From Brevibacterium yomogidense (GTDB taxonomy: Bacteria > Actinomycetota > Actinomycetes > Actinomycetales > Brevibacteriaceae): DNA of 64,000 bases. The first letter of the stretch is position 1. Each line of letters opens with the position of its first letter. Shown here in pieces: positions 1 to 8,129 of this stretch. Position numbers and translations under genes: made by a program. Under the pieces are notes generated by a model. That model worked only from the letters and a program-made list of their open reading frames with translations, searched no databases and was not told where the DNA came from. The stretch spans positions 1 to 64,000 of the forward strand of contig NZ_FWFF01000003.1 of NCBI RefSeq assembly GCF_900163715.1, read 5' to 3'.

Positions 1-237
1 GGCCCACCGCTCGGGCAAGCCAGATCAGATGTCACCTATTCGTGCAGCAGTCCCCCCGCCTCTCATTCATCACCGACACCCGGCACGCAGGGACAGCGTC
101 ACGCACTCCGAAACCGGAAGAGCCCGATAACCTTTCACTCGTTGCAACGCGACGCGAGCCGTGAAGTCGGACCGTCCCACAGCCGTTGAGGCCAGGCATC
201 CGTGTTGCGTTCACAGGGGTAACCCGTGCGAGAAGTT

Positions 238-255
238 TTGACTAGCCATAGTCAA
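238..255. other. short dyad over the stop codon of the leftmost gene
   Basis: TTGACTA (238-244) and TAGTCAA (249-255) form a 7-bp perfect inverted repeat with loop GCCA. The TAG stop of the minus-strand gene ending at 242 lies inside it. There is no T-run on the minus strand after the stem, so it is not a typical intrinsic terminator. Nothing else is recognised in 1-241. Confidence 0.3.
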
Positions 256-1228
256 CGTGTTTAGAACGGTCCACAGAGAACCCTCTAGAAACACGACGAA
301 CCGCCGCGTACGTCGTAGCGCAGTCCCAGTCCAGGTCACCGGATGGCATCAACACCGAGTAGGTACGTGCATACGCTGGCAACACTTTAAACTTAGCGCC
401 CGCCGACCGAACGCCTAGATCTACCCAGAAGACTGTGTCATCGCGCAGTAGCGCAGAATCGCGCCACGGAGAGACGACTGCCAAGTCTCGCCCCAGGGCT
501 CTCGCTAGGCGGGCATAGACAGACGCCTCAAATTCAAGCGACGAAGCTGGATCGAAGACGGCGGCCACATTCATGACTCCCACTGGAGGCGTTCGGGGAC
601 CGTCATGACATGCATCAACAGTTGATCTTCCGGACACGAACACTGAAGCAGTCAAGCAGCCAGACACGCTGAGTCGCACCCGACCTTCAGCACCCTCAAA
701 AACAGCCTCACGGCTACTCGAGAGTAGTTCCATCACACTTGGCCAATCAGATGATCCGACTTGCAGCAGATCAACGGATTCAGCCACATCCAGGATAGTC
801 CGACTAGGGCCATCACAACCAACATGAGAAGCTATCATGTCGGCGAGTGAAGATTCTGGCGTCCAATCTATCACCGTACAGTCGATGAAATTATCCACCG
901 CAATTCGGAACCGCTCGCGCAAATACGCGGAATGGCGCTCGTCAGTGAGAGTCTTCGATCGGTACTCTGGCGCCATTGCATGTTCAACTGGCCATTTATA
1001 CTTCCGTACAAGACTGAAAATGGGACGATCCGACATCACTACTACCCTAAAGACTGGACAGACCGCCTGCAGATAGCCAACAGCATCAATTTCGCGCTCA
1101 ATACGCTGCAGTGTCATCCCCGTCATGTTCAGCAGGAATGTCGGTAAATCAGTCACCGACTCGAGACCATCCAGCAAGGTATTGTTCACCGCGATGCGAC
1201 GGCGACTAACATCAGCTCCTGTTACCAA
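242..1228 (-). CDS. unknown protein at the end of the glycopolymer locus
   Basis: I do not recognise the 328-residue product. It has no signal peptide, no membrane segment and no clear catalytic motif. The composition looks like a soluble mixed alpha/beta protein, with hydrophobic strands near residues 15-25 and 55-70 (VFRVVVMSD). I chose TTG at 1228 because AAGGGGGC sits 5-6 nt upstream and the start overlaps the stop of the preceding glycosyltransferase by 17 nt, implying translational coupling. The reading frame is open further upstream to 1351 but only inside that gene. Base composition is visibly less G+C-rich than the rest of the window, as for the next two genes. Its position suggests a role in polymer assembly or modification, which is inference only. 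Confidence 0.6.
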   Translation of the reverse strand: MVTGADVSRRRIAVNNTLLDGLESVTDLPTFLLNMTGMTLQRIEREIDAVGYLQAVCPVFRVVVMSDRPIFSLVRKYKWPVEHAMAPEYRSKTLTDERHSAYLRERFRIAVDNFIDCTVIDWTPESSLADMIASHVGCDGPSRTILDVAESVDLLQVGSSDWPSVMELLSSSREAVFEGAEGRVRLSVSGCLTASVFVSGRSTVDACHDGPRTPPVGVMNVAAVFDPASSLEFEASVYARLARALGRDLAVVSPWRDSALLRDDTVFWVDLGVRSAGAKFKVLPAYARTYSVLMPSGDLDWDCATTYAAVRRVSRGFSVDRSKHVDYG

Positions 1229-3482
1229 ATCGCCCCCTTGCCTGATGACTGTGCCATGCGCCGGCGATGAGCGACGCCGCTTCGTGGGCCCCAGTACTCC
1301 TATCGAGACTGGCCAATCGGTCGCGAATAGCTGCACGCACAGTACTATCAAACATCCTGGCTACCGCTTCATCGATCGACTCGGGTTCGCTTTCCAACGC
1401 TCGCAGGCCGACACCGACGTCACGAGCCCACAGTGCACGAGCGTCCTGGTCATCAGTCATTGTCGACATATTAGGTATCCAAACAGTAGGCACCCCGATA
1501 TCCATGAACTCAGCAAACGAGTTGTACCCAGCGGCCGCCACCGCGAACTCAAACGCGCGAGCGTACCTTGCCAGCGGGAACGTCTCGATTGTGGTATACG
1601 ACGCGGAAGCTTGCGCTGACGAAATGGGCGCTTTGGTCAGTACCGGATGCCAACCATACGCCCTACTGACAGCAGAGAGCACCCTCTCCAGAGTCGAGTT
1701 CAGATCATTAATGTTTCCGGCACCCAAAGTAACCAAGACGTACCGAGTCTCGGGATCGTCGACGAGTCCAAGTTCCGCTAGAGCCTCTGCACGCGGCAGG
1801 ACCTCGGTTTCAGATATTACAGTCATTGGGGAAACGCGCACCGACTTCGAGTCTTGACTGGTCGCACCCACGTCGTACTCCCCTGCATATTCGCCTGGCT
1901 CGATGATGAGGTCAAACTCAGGCGCCTTGGCCAGCTGCTCGCTGGTGATAGTGGGTTTCCACATTGCCCGGCGAACCCAAACGCGAAGCAGGTTGCTGGA
2001 CTTAAGGACATTGAGCATTCCGCGATACGGCCACGTCCCGTCAAATATTATGACATCGATCTTGTACGTCCGAACCGCCAAACGAAGACGGTCCTCGAAG
2101 TATCTATGCCACAGCTCGGATCTTGTCTGCAGCGCAGAATTGAATGGCACATACTCGTATGGGAAGCCCGCCGCACCGACAACCTCCAGGCCCTGCGACA
2201 TCGAGAAGAATATCGGATCGAAATCTTTCGCAGCCGCGCGGGCCAGCCCCAACAACCTCGTCAGATGGCCCATGCCAGCACCATTACTTGTGACCAACAG
2301 CGCCCTCGGCCGGCCGGAACCAGCGAACCTATCGGTGCGGCCAGGCATGCTTGTACTGAGTTGCTCACTGCGCGGGGTGATTGAACGTCCACCAACATCC
2401 GCACCATCTGCAGTCAGTTCGTCATTGCGAAGCTCTTCCTCCTTACCCATAAATGAACACAACCGGTCCTTATGGAGATCAACCGAATGACCCGCCGCGA
2501 ACTCCTGACCAACACGTGACTGAAGGAGGTAGTCTCGGACGCCAGTACAGAACTCACCGATTACAGCTCTGACTTCAGCTGGCTCGCAATAAACTGCGGC
2601 GTCTCCGTACGTCGCCCTGAGGTATTCAGGCAATATCACTACACAGCCACTCCACAGAGCTTCCATAATTGCGCGCCCGTATGCTTCCAACCATTCGGAA
2701 TGATGAAAATACACCCAGAAGTCAACTGCACCCAAGAAGCGCAACGGCTCGAGCGCGCCGAACTCGTGGATGGTCCAGTTCGAAGGAGTACCAGAAATGA
2801 TCTCAAGAGCTGGCTTCGCCCCCCCAAGGATATGAACATCGTAGGAACCAGCGACTGGATAGGCGCTAACAATATCAGCTCGCGAATTTGGCCACTTCGC
2901 GCTCTGAGGTCGGGAATGTCTTCCGATCTGCGGTCGGCGGCTGTCGAACCCCGTGCGTATTACAGGCTCCCCGGAGTATGCGAACACGTTCGTCCAGTCA
3001 TACGGCAGAACGCTCGCCACGCCCGCTATATGCTCTAGAGACTCCCGTACTACAGGACCGATTGGGGCCCATTCGGGAGTGACCCCGAGCCGAGACTCGA
3101 CCACCGCCGTAACCTCATCAACGTCATACTCAATGTCGCCGTTAGGTTTGATCGCAGGCTGATTGGCTACGATCACAGCATTGTCCGCGCGCACTGACTT
3201 GGACACGTCGGGCATTGCCAACAGAGCTGTCGGATGGCGCAAAATGGCCAGTCGCGCGTGTATGTGATCACCGGGGATTATCGGGAACACACTGTCGCGA
3301 TCAATCTCGCGAGTGATTACTGATGACCACGGTATAGCACGGGAAGACAACCTGCTGTTCGCCTGCAGGAGGCCGGTAGTCAGTCCCATGCTTTTCTGGA
3401 TAGATAGCTCCTGAGCCGTACTATGACTTGTGCCTCCGGGCAAGCGAAAGTCAGTCACCGTCAGTACATCAATACTTCTCAT
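1212..3482 (-). CDS. large protein with two glycosyltransferase (GT-B) modules
   Basis: The product is 756 residues. The N-terminal half ends in a GT4/GT1-like region: IGRHSRPQSAKWP near residue 190, and the donor-binding acidic motif in EAYGRAIMEALWSGCVVILP near 270-290. After a linker, the C-terminal half (from about residue 385) starts ALLVTSNGAGMGHLTRLLGL and ends with AAAGYNSFAEFMDIGVPTVWIPN. These resemble the N-terminal glycine-rich loop and donor site of MurG/GT28-type transferases. Both halves probably act in the cytoplasm on nucleotide-sugar donors. ATG at 3482 has GGGAG upstream and overlaps the preceding gene by 14 nt. Substrates cannot be told. It could be a natural fusion or two ancestral genes joined in frame. 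Confidence 0.75.
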   Translation of the reverse strand: MRSIDVLTVTDFRLPGGTSHSTAQELSIQKSMGLTTGLLQANSRLSSRAIPWSSVITREIDRDSVFPIIPGDHIHARLAILRHPTALLAMPDVSKSVRADNAVIVANQPAIKPNGDIEYDVDEVTAVVESRLGVTPEWAPIGPVVRESLEHIAGVASVLPYDWTNVFAYSGEPVIRTGFDSRRPQIGRHSRPQSAKWPNSRADIVSAYPVAGSYDVHILGGAKPALEIISGTPSNWTIHEFGALEPLRFLGAVDFWVYFHHSEWLEAYGRAIMEALWSGCVVILPEYLRATYGDAAVYCEPAEVRAVIGEFCTGVRDYLLQSRVGQEFAAGHSVDLHKDRLCSFMGKEEELRNDELTADGADVGGRSITPRSEQLSTSMPGRTDRFAGSGRPRALLVTSNGAGMGHLTRLLGLARAAAKDFDPIFFSMSQGLEVVGAAGFPYEYVPFNSALQTRSELWHRYFEDRLRLAVRTYKIDVIIFDGTWPYRGMLNVLKSSNLLRVWVRRAMWKPTITSEQLAKAPEFDLIIEPGEYAGEYDVGATSQDSKSVRVSPMTVISETEVLPRAEALAELGLVDDPETRYVLVTLGAGNINDLNSTLERVLSAVSRAYGWHPVLTKAPISSAQASASYTTIETFPLARYARAFEFAVAAAGYNSFAEFMDIGVPTVWIPNMSTMTDDQDARALWARDVGVGLRALESEPESIDEAVARMFDSTVRAAIRDRLASLDRSTGAHEAASLIAGAWHSHQARGRFGNRS

Positions 3483-3957
3483 TCGGCGCTCCCGGTGCAC
3501 CCGCTGCGGCAATCAAGTGCACCAAGAGTGCCTCCATATCACGTTCACCGACCCGATCATCGGGAGTTTCCACCACCCTCGCAAGATAGCTGGCGTCCGC
3601 TCTCAGACGATCGACATCTTTCACTGTCGACACGTTGCGGAGCATTCCCAGGATCTGTTGTGACGATTGACCGTGTCTCCATTCGGATCGCGTCACCAGC
3701 TTTTCAATCTGCAACTGCCTTTCAGCTTCGGTTCGCTCTGCCCGCGATACTACCGCCAGCACCCTTCGCTGTGTCACTGAGTTCAGAGCGACCAGGAGAA
3801 GCACTGCGACTGCGGCAACAAAGATGGCGGAGAGGGGATATCCAGAGGCCAAAAGTGCTGTCGCCCCGAAAGCTGAGCCTAACGTTGCCAGCAGAATCAG
3901 ACGCGTCCCGCGGGGACGCATCGCAAGCCGCAGGCGATCAGCTGTTGACTGCGCCAT
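3469..3957 (-). CDS. small membrane protein with a cytoplasmic helical tail
   Basis: The product is 162 residues. After a basic N-terminus there are two hydrophobic segments, about residues 20-38 and 42-60, separated by a short turn (SGYPLS). A charged, Glu/Arg-rich helical stretch (about 65-100) then looks like a coiled coil. No family was recognised. It is the first gene after the wecB terminator, so it should have its own promoter in 3958-4121, and it is coupled to the glycosyltransferase gene by a 14-nt overlap. It may help anchor or organise the following transferases, which is inference. Confidence 0.6.
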   Translation of the reverse strand: MAQSTADRLRLAMRPRGTRLILLATLGSAFGATALLASGYPLSAIFVAAVAVLLLVALNSVTQRRVLAVVSRAERTEAERQLQIEKLVTRSEWRHGQSSQQILGMLRNVSTVKDVDRLRADASYLARVVETPDDRVGERDMEALLVHLIAAAGAPGAPNEKY

Positions 3958-4121
3958 GTTTCCACTCCGATAGTTGTTGATTCATCTACATACCTGGCAC
4001 CTGGACCCCTTACGCCGGCGGCGCACTCTGTAAGCGAATGCGCCCCGGGTCAAAGCAACACGCGCGAGGCTTCGCTCCTCACCAGCCACTCAAGAGGACT
4101 TCAGTTCAGGCTTCTCCTTGC

Positions 4122-4143
4122 AAAAAGAGCGTGCTGTACGCTC
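4122..4143 (-). terminator. intrinsic terminator after wecB
   Basis: On the minus strand GAGCGT-ACAGC-ACGCTC (4143-4127) is followed by TTTTTG (4126-4121). This is a 6-bp GC-rich stem with a T-run, 15 nt after the wecB stop. It separates the conserved export operon from the lower-G+C trio at 242-3957. Confidence 0.75.
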
Positions 4144-4157
4144 TCGGATTCTTTGCA

Positions 4158-5327
4158 TCACGACAGCCCTGAAAAGTCGGGCAACTTAGCGCCATCCATC
4201 AGCTCACTCAGGATTCCAGCGATCACTCGCTCCGTTGCACGACCGTCGCCGTAAGGGTTTACCGCGTTGGCCATGCGCGCGTATGCCTGAGGAGAATCCA
4301 GCAACAATGAAACTTCTTGGATCACACGTTCCGGTTCTGTACCGATGAGCTTCACAGTGCCAGCTGAGACAGCCTCGGGGCGCTCGGTGTTCGTTCGCAG
4401 TACGAGCACTGGCTTACCAAGACTCGGCGCTTCTTCCTGAATACCACCTGAGTCAGTGAGAATGATATCGGAACGAGCGATGAGCTGCGCAAACTGATCG
4501 TAGTCGACTGGCTCGATTCGCAGAACATTGTCGAGGTCGTCCACGAATGGTCTTATCGATGCGCGAACGACCGGATTTTTATGAGCGGGCCAGACGAAGA
4601 GCACTGATGGATGATGTTCGGCCAGTGAGCGCACTGCACGGCCTATGTCCTCCATCCGCTTGCCAAGATTCTCACGACGGTGGGCAGTCAGGAGCACGAT
4701 CCTCTGGTGTTCGCGGATATCGGTCAGCTCCGGTGCGGTCAGCGCAACGTTCTGCTTCACGGCCCAGTTGAAGGAGTCGATTACCGTATTCCCAGTAACT
4801 ACGATCGACGACTCTCCGATCCCGTCTGCTATCAGGTTTGCCTTTGATACTTGAGTTGGCGCGAAGTGCATTCTCGCGATCTGCGAAACCAGCTTGCGAT
4901 TTGCTTCCTCCGGGAAGGGTGAGTGGAGGTTCCCGCTACGAAGGCCAGCCTCTAGGTGCAGAACGGAGATCTCACGGTTGAATGCCGCAATCGCCGCTGC
5001 CATGACTGTGGTGGTGTCGCCCTGCACGAGCACAGCGTGGGGCTTAACCCTAACCAAAAGCTCGTCCATTCGCTCCATAGCGGCAGAAGCGAGGCCATTA
5101 AGCGTCTGCCCCGGAGACATCAAGTTGAGATCAGCATCCGGGCGAATTTGGAAAATCCTATTGACCTGGTCCAGCATTTCTCTGTGTTGAGCCGTGATCA
5201 CTGTGAAGACGTCTAGGTCGTGAGCCGCTTCAAGTGCACGGATCACCGGCGCCACTTTGATCGCTTCAGGGCGTGTCCCGTACACGACCATCACGACAGG
5301 GCGCTCTGTTTTGCTAGTCGTCTTCAA
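4158..5327 (-). CDS. wecB: UDP-N-acetylglucosamine 2-epimerase (non-hydrolysing)
   Basis: The product is 389 residues, close to the usual 370-390. It interconverts UDP-GlcNAc and UDP-ManNAc in the cytoplasm. The family signature GTRPEAIKVAPVI starts at residue 17. The catalytic acidic residues are in place: D104 (QGDTTT), E126 (HLEAGLR) and E140 (FPEEANR), with the histidine in LLTAHRREN and the UDP-binding DSGGIQEEAPSLGKPVLV segment. UDP-ManNAc would feed the dehydrogenase at 16277-17533. ATG at 5327 overlaps the upstream DUF6270-like gene by 14 nt, and the gene ends at a terminator. Confidence 0.95.
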   Translation of the reverse strand: MKTTSKTERPVVMVVYGTRPEAIKVAPVIRALEAAHDLDVFTVITAQHREMLDQVNRIFQIRPDADLNLMSPGQTLNGLASAAMERMDELLVRVKPHAVLVQGDTTTVMAAAIAAFNREISVLHLEAGLRSGNLHSPFPEEANRKLVSQIARMHFAPTQVSKANLIADGIGESSIVVTGNTVIDSFNWAVKQNVALTAPELTDIREHQRIVLLTAHRRENLGKRMEDIGRAVRSLAEHHPSVLFVWPAHKNPVVRASIRPFVDDLDNVLRIEPVDYDQFAQLIARSDIILTDSGGIQEEAPSLGKPVLVLRTNTERPEAVSAGTVKLIGTEPERVIQEVSLLLDSPQAYARMANAVNPYGDGRATERVIAGILSELMDGAKLPDFSGLS

Positions 5328-6195
5328 GTATTCCTCCCAGGTGCGATCGTACGTCCGAAGATATACCTTCGTAGTCAGTATCGCGGTAGTGGTACGGGCC
5401 GACGCCCCATTTGTGTTCGGGGTTCATCCGGACCTCAGCAGACGTTCTCCGAATGGTCGCTGTCATCCATCTCTCCGCAAACGCCGCGTACCGCTTGTAT
5501 CGCTGATTCTCGCGCCGGGAAACCTTCGCGATCTCCTCAGCACGGGTGTGCCCGGGGCTCACAAGCCCACTGAAAGCGATATCCAGAGATTCACCGCGAA
5601 CTACCGACCGCGACATCTGCCGCGTGCCTCGCTTGACGCGTCGCCCGATGGTCCCCGCGACGGATCGGACCCCTCGCGGAAGACTCTGACCGTCGGAGAC
5701 CTCTGCCCATGCGATATCGAGGAATACAAGCGGCACGCTGAGCTTTGTGACATGCTCAACCACCATCGTGAATCCTCGCTTCCAGAGCTCGAAGTGCTCG
5801 TCTGTCCCGAACTCGATGAGTCGCGCGCCTGCTGCCGGGCCCCACACTTCGATGCCCGCGTGGTACGCCTCCACCGAATTCGTGAGGAAGGCTCCCGAGG
5901 GAAACCTCCACACTCCACGTCGCTCGTCGACCAGGTCGAGAAGCAACAGCGCCGCGCCCGGCTCGGACAGACGGGCCACTACGTCTGCTGCTCTGTCTCC
6001 TTCCAACATGCGCTTCTGAAAGTCGGAACCGAGCCGATCAGAGGGAACATCGATATCACCAGCCGGCGACAGAGAGACGATGGCTGACTGCCGTGCCACA
6101 TAGGTGCCCACCGCGATGTCAGGCATGTACTCGAGTGTGTCCCGACTCACGCATGATCCCCAGACGTCTATGCGTGGCACGTGCTTATCCGACAT
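5314..6195 (-). CDS. DUF6270-like protein of polysaccharide loci
   Basis: The product is 293 residues. It begins RIDVWGSCVSRDTLEY at about residue 9, a Gly-Ser-Cys motif in a first beta-strand/turn. It also has VFLDIAWAE near the middle, LIEFGTDEHFELW, and a Trp/Tyr-rich end (WGVGPYHYRDTDYE). This layout matches, from memory, a poorly characterised family (DUF6270) found in capsule and teichoic-acid clusters, possibly related to SGNH-type folds. No signal peptide is seen, so a cytoplasmic site is likely. It lies 4 bp after the tagH-like gene and overlaps wecB, so it belongs to the same operon. The biochemical function is unknown. Confidence 0.6.
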   Translation of the reverse strand: MSDKHVPRIDVWGSCVSRDTLEYMPDIAVGTYVARQSAIVSLSPAGDIDVPSDRLGSDFQKRMLEGDRAADVVARLSEPGAALLLLDLVDERRGVWRFPSGAFLTNSVEAYHAGIEVWGPAAGARLIEFGTDEHFELWKRGFTMVVEHVTKLSVPLVFLDIAWAEVSDGQSLPRGVRSVAGTIGRRVKRGTRQMSRSVVRGESLDIAFSGLVSPGHTRAEEIAKVSRRENQRYKRYAAFAERWMTATIRRTSAEVRMNPEHKWGVGPYHYRDTDYEGISSDVRSHLGGILEDD

Positions 6196-6199
6196 CTCG

Positions 6200-7258
6200 T
6201 CAATTCCTCAGGACGTCTCGAGCGCGCCGTGGCTGCGGCACCTGTTCGAGACGGACATCGGTCACGACGGGCAACATGTCAGTTTCGAACGTGCGGTCCA
6301 CCTGCTGCTCGAAGCCTGGCCATGTCGCCGGTGGGCGTCGATACTCCTCGACTTCGTGTCTTCCACGCCGCGCATGACGGGGATCCGTGTCTTTCAGAGC
6401 CAGATCGTTGACGACGCGGACTTCCTGCATCTCCCCCTCGTCAACAGCCTTCTCAAGAAGTGACTGCGCCGTCTCGTGCTCTCCCTGAGCAACATTCCAC
6501 GACCACCAACGATACTTCTCCGCGACGTCTTCGGCCTCCCCATCCATAATGACCTTGCCGTCGTGCATCCAGATCGCGCGATCGCACATCTCCTGAATGA
6601 CCTTCGCCGCGTGGTTCACGAGGAATACGGTTCCCGCTTCGCTCAACATCTCGTTCATCGCCTCTTCACTGCGCGCGGCGAATGTCGCGTCGCCCGTCGA
6701 CAGCGCCTCGTCGATGAGGAGGATCTTCGGCCGTGCGGCGACCGCGATCGCGAACCGCAGGCGTGACGACATGCCCGACGAGTATCCGCCCATCGGGCGG
6801 TTGATGGCGTCGCCCAGTGCAGAAAGCCGCACCACCTCGTCCTTCACGCTCTCAGCCTGCTCCGGAGTCATGCCCATGGCCAGGCAGCCAAGACGCACAT
6901 TCGCAGCTCCGGACAGGGCAGGCTGCAGAGCCGCGTTCACCCCCAAGAGTGTGGGCTGGCGCTGCGCCAGAATGTTTCCCAGGTCGGGGCGCTCGACGCC
7001 CGCGATGAGTCGCAACAGTGTCGACTTCCCCGAGCCGTTCGCACCGATGACCCCGATGAACTCTCCCTGGCGCGCTATGAGGGAGACGCCCCTCAGCGCC
7101 TCAACCTTCTCCATCTTTCCCATGTTGAGTCGATTGAGCACGCGTGCCGCGCGATTGCGGCCCTTGGGTTCCGATGTGCGTACCGTATAGCTCATGTGCA
7201 CGTCTTCGACGACGACCGCGGGGGCACGGTAGTCCGTCGAATCACTGCGCCTTTCCAT
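6200..7258 (-). CDS. tagH: ABC transporter ATPase for surface polysaccharide export
   Basis: The product is 352 residues. It powers export of an undecaprenyl-linked glycopolymer together with the permease at 7242-8129. Walker A (GANGSGKST) is at residues 72-80, the YSSGMSSRLRFA signature is near 165, and Walker B (ILLIDEAL) is near 185. The H-loop is LVNHAAKVIQEM. About 100 residues follow the nucleotide-binding domain, shorter than the C-terminal carbohydrate-binding domain of Wzt. I chose ATG at 7258 over GTG at 7273 because GGGAGGAG lies 4-5 nt upstream. The 17-nt overlap with the permease gene implies coupling. Confidence 0.9.
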   Translation of the reverse strand: MERRSDSTDYRAPAVVVEDVHMSYTVRTSEPKGRNRAARVLNRLNMGKMEKVEALRGVSLIARQGEFIGVIGANGSGKSTLLRLIAGVERPDLGNILAQRQPTLLGVNAALQPALSGAANVRLGCLAMGMTPEQAESVKDEVVRLSALGDAINRPMGGYSSGMSSRLRFAIAVAARPKILLIDEALSTGDATFAARSEEAMNEMLSEAGTVFLVNHAAKVIQEMCDRAIWMHDGKVIMDGEAEDVAEKYRWWSWNVAQGEHETAQSLLEKAVDEGEMQEVRVVNDLALKDTDPRHARRGRHEVEEYRRPPATWPGFEQQVDRTFETDMLPVVTDVRLEQVPQPRRARDVLRN

Positions 7259-8129
7259 AGGACTCCTCCCCACGGTAGAAGAACAGGAAACCGAAGATGA
7301 CGAAGACGAAGGCCCACCCTATGGCCAGCATCCACATCCACACTGGAGAATCCAGGCCGTAGAGGATGGAGTTCCGATAGATCTGAAGGTACGAGAACAT
7401 CGGATTCACCTTCATTACCGCCTGAACCGCAGGCTGGTCCACGAAGCGGTCAATCGAGAAGAAGACGCCGGACGCATAGAGCCAGAAGCGCGCGAATACG
7501 CTCACGACGTTACTGATATCGGGCAGGATGTGCCCCAGTCTCGCCAAAAAGAACGCGCACCCCAGAACGAACAGCGTCTGACACAAGAAGGCGGGGATTA
7601 CGAGCACGACCCGCCACGTGAGGTTCTCCGCAGGCGGCAGGACACTCAGCACGACAGCGAGCACCAGGAACGTCGGCATGAAGTTCATGACTTCACGGAC
7701 GACGACCGTGATGGGCAATGCGGCGCGCGGGAACGCGAACGCTCGGATCATCGCCTGCCCACTGCGGATCGCCTGCGTCCCACCGGTGACGCAACGCATC
7801 GACAGCTGGAAGAAGAAGACGCCGATCATGAGGTATCCGACGAAGTTGTCGATACCCCTCGACGTATTGAGGATCAGCCCGAAGATGACGTAGAAGCCGA
7901 GTCCCATGAGAAGGGGGTTGAGCACCAGCCAGCCGTACCCCAGCAGGTTCCGGTTCGCGGTCCCGGCGACCTTCGACCGCGCTTCCTCACGAATGAAGTA
8001 CCTGCGACGCCAGAGCTGACGCAGATACGTGTCGAGCGGAGGCCGACGGCCCACCTGTCCGAGCGACCAGGAGGCTACCGCGACGGGCCCTTTCGAATCC
8101 GTGGAGGTCGACGTACTCGTCGTACTCAT
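7242..8129 (-). CDS. tagG: ABC-2 type polysaccharide export permease
   Basis: The product is 295 residues. After a Ser/Thr-rich N-terminus the sequence has an amphipathic region and about six hydrophobic segments, such as PLLMGLGFYVIFGLIL, VGYLMIGVFFFQLSM and WMLAIGWAFVFVIFGFLFF. The pattern LLGYGWLVLNPLLMGLGFYV is typical of TagG/Wzm-type permeases. It forms the membrane channel with the ATPase encoded next. Its start overlaps the upstream glycosyltransferase stop by 4 bp (ATGA). The exported polymer is likely the ManNAcA-containing glycan made by this locus, which is inference. Confidence 0.9.
   Translation of the reverse strand: MSTTSTSTSTDSKGPVAVASWSLGQVGRRPPLDTYLRQLWRRRYFIREEARSKVAGTANRNLLGYGWLVLNPLLMGLGFYVIFGLILNTSRGIDNFVGYLMIGVFFFQLSMRCVTGGTQAIRSGQAMIRAFAFPRAALPITVVVREVMNFMPTFLVLAVVLSVLPPAENLTWRVVLVIPAFLCQTLFVLGCAFFLARLGHILPDISNVVSVFARFWLYASGVFFSIDRFVDQPAVQAVMKVNPMFSYLQIYRNSILYGLDSPVWMWMLAIGWAFVFVIFGFLFFYRGEESYGKAQ

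Noticed and set aside
32-214. 60-residue minus frame at the left edge
   Set aside because: No ribosome site, no recognisable sequence, atypical composition; may be chance.
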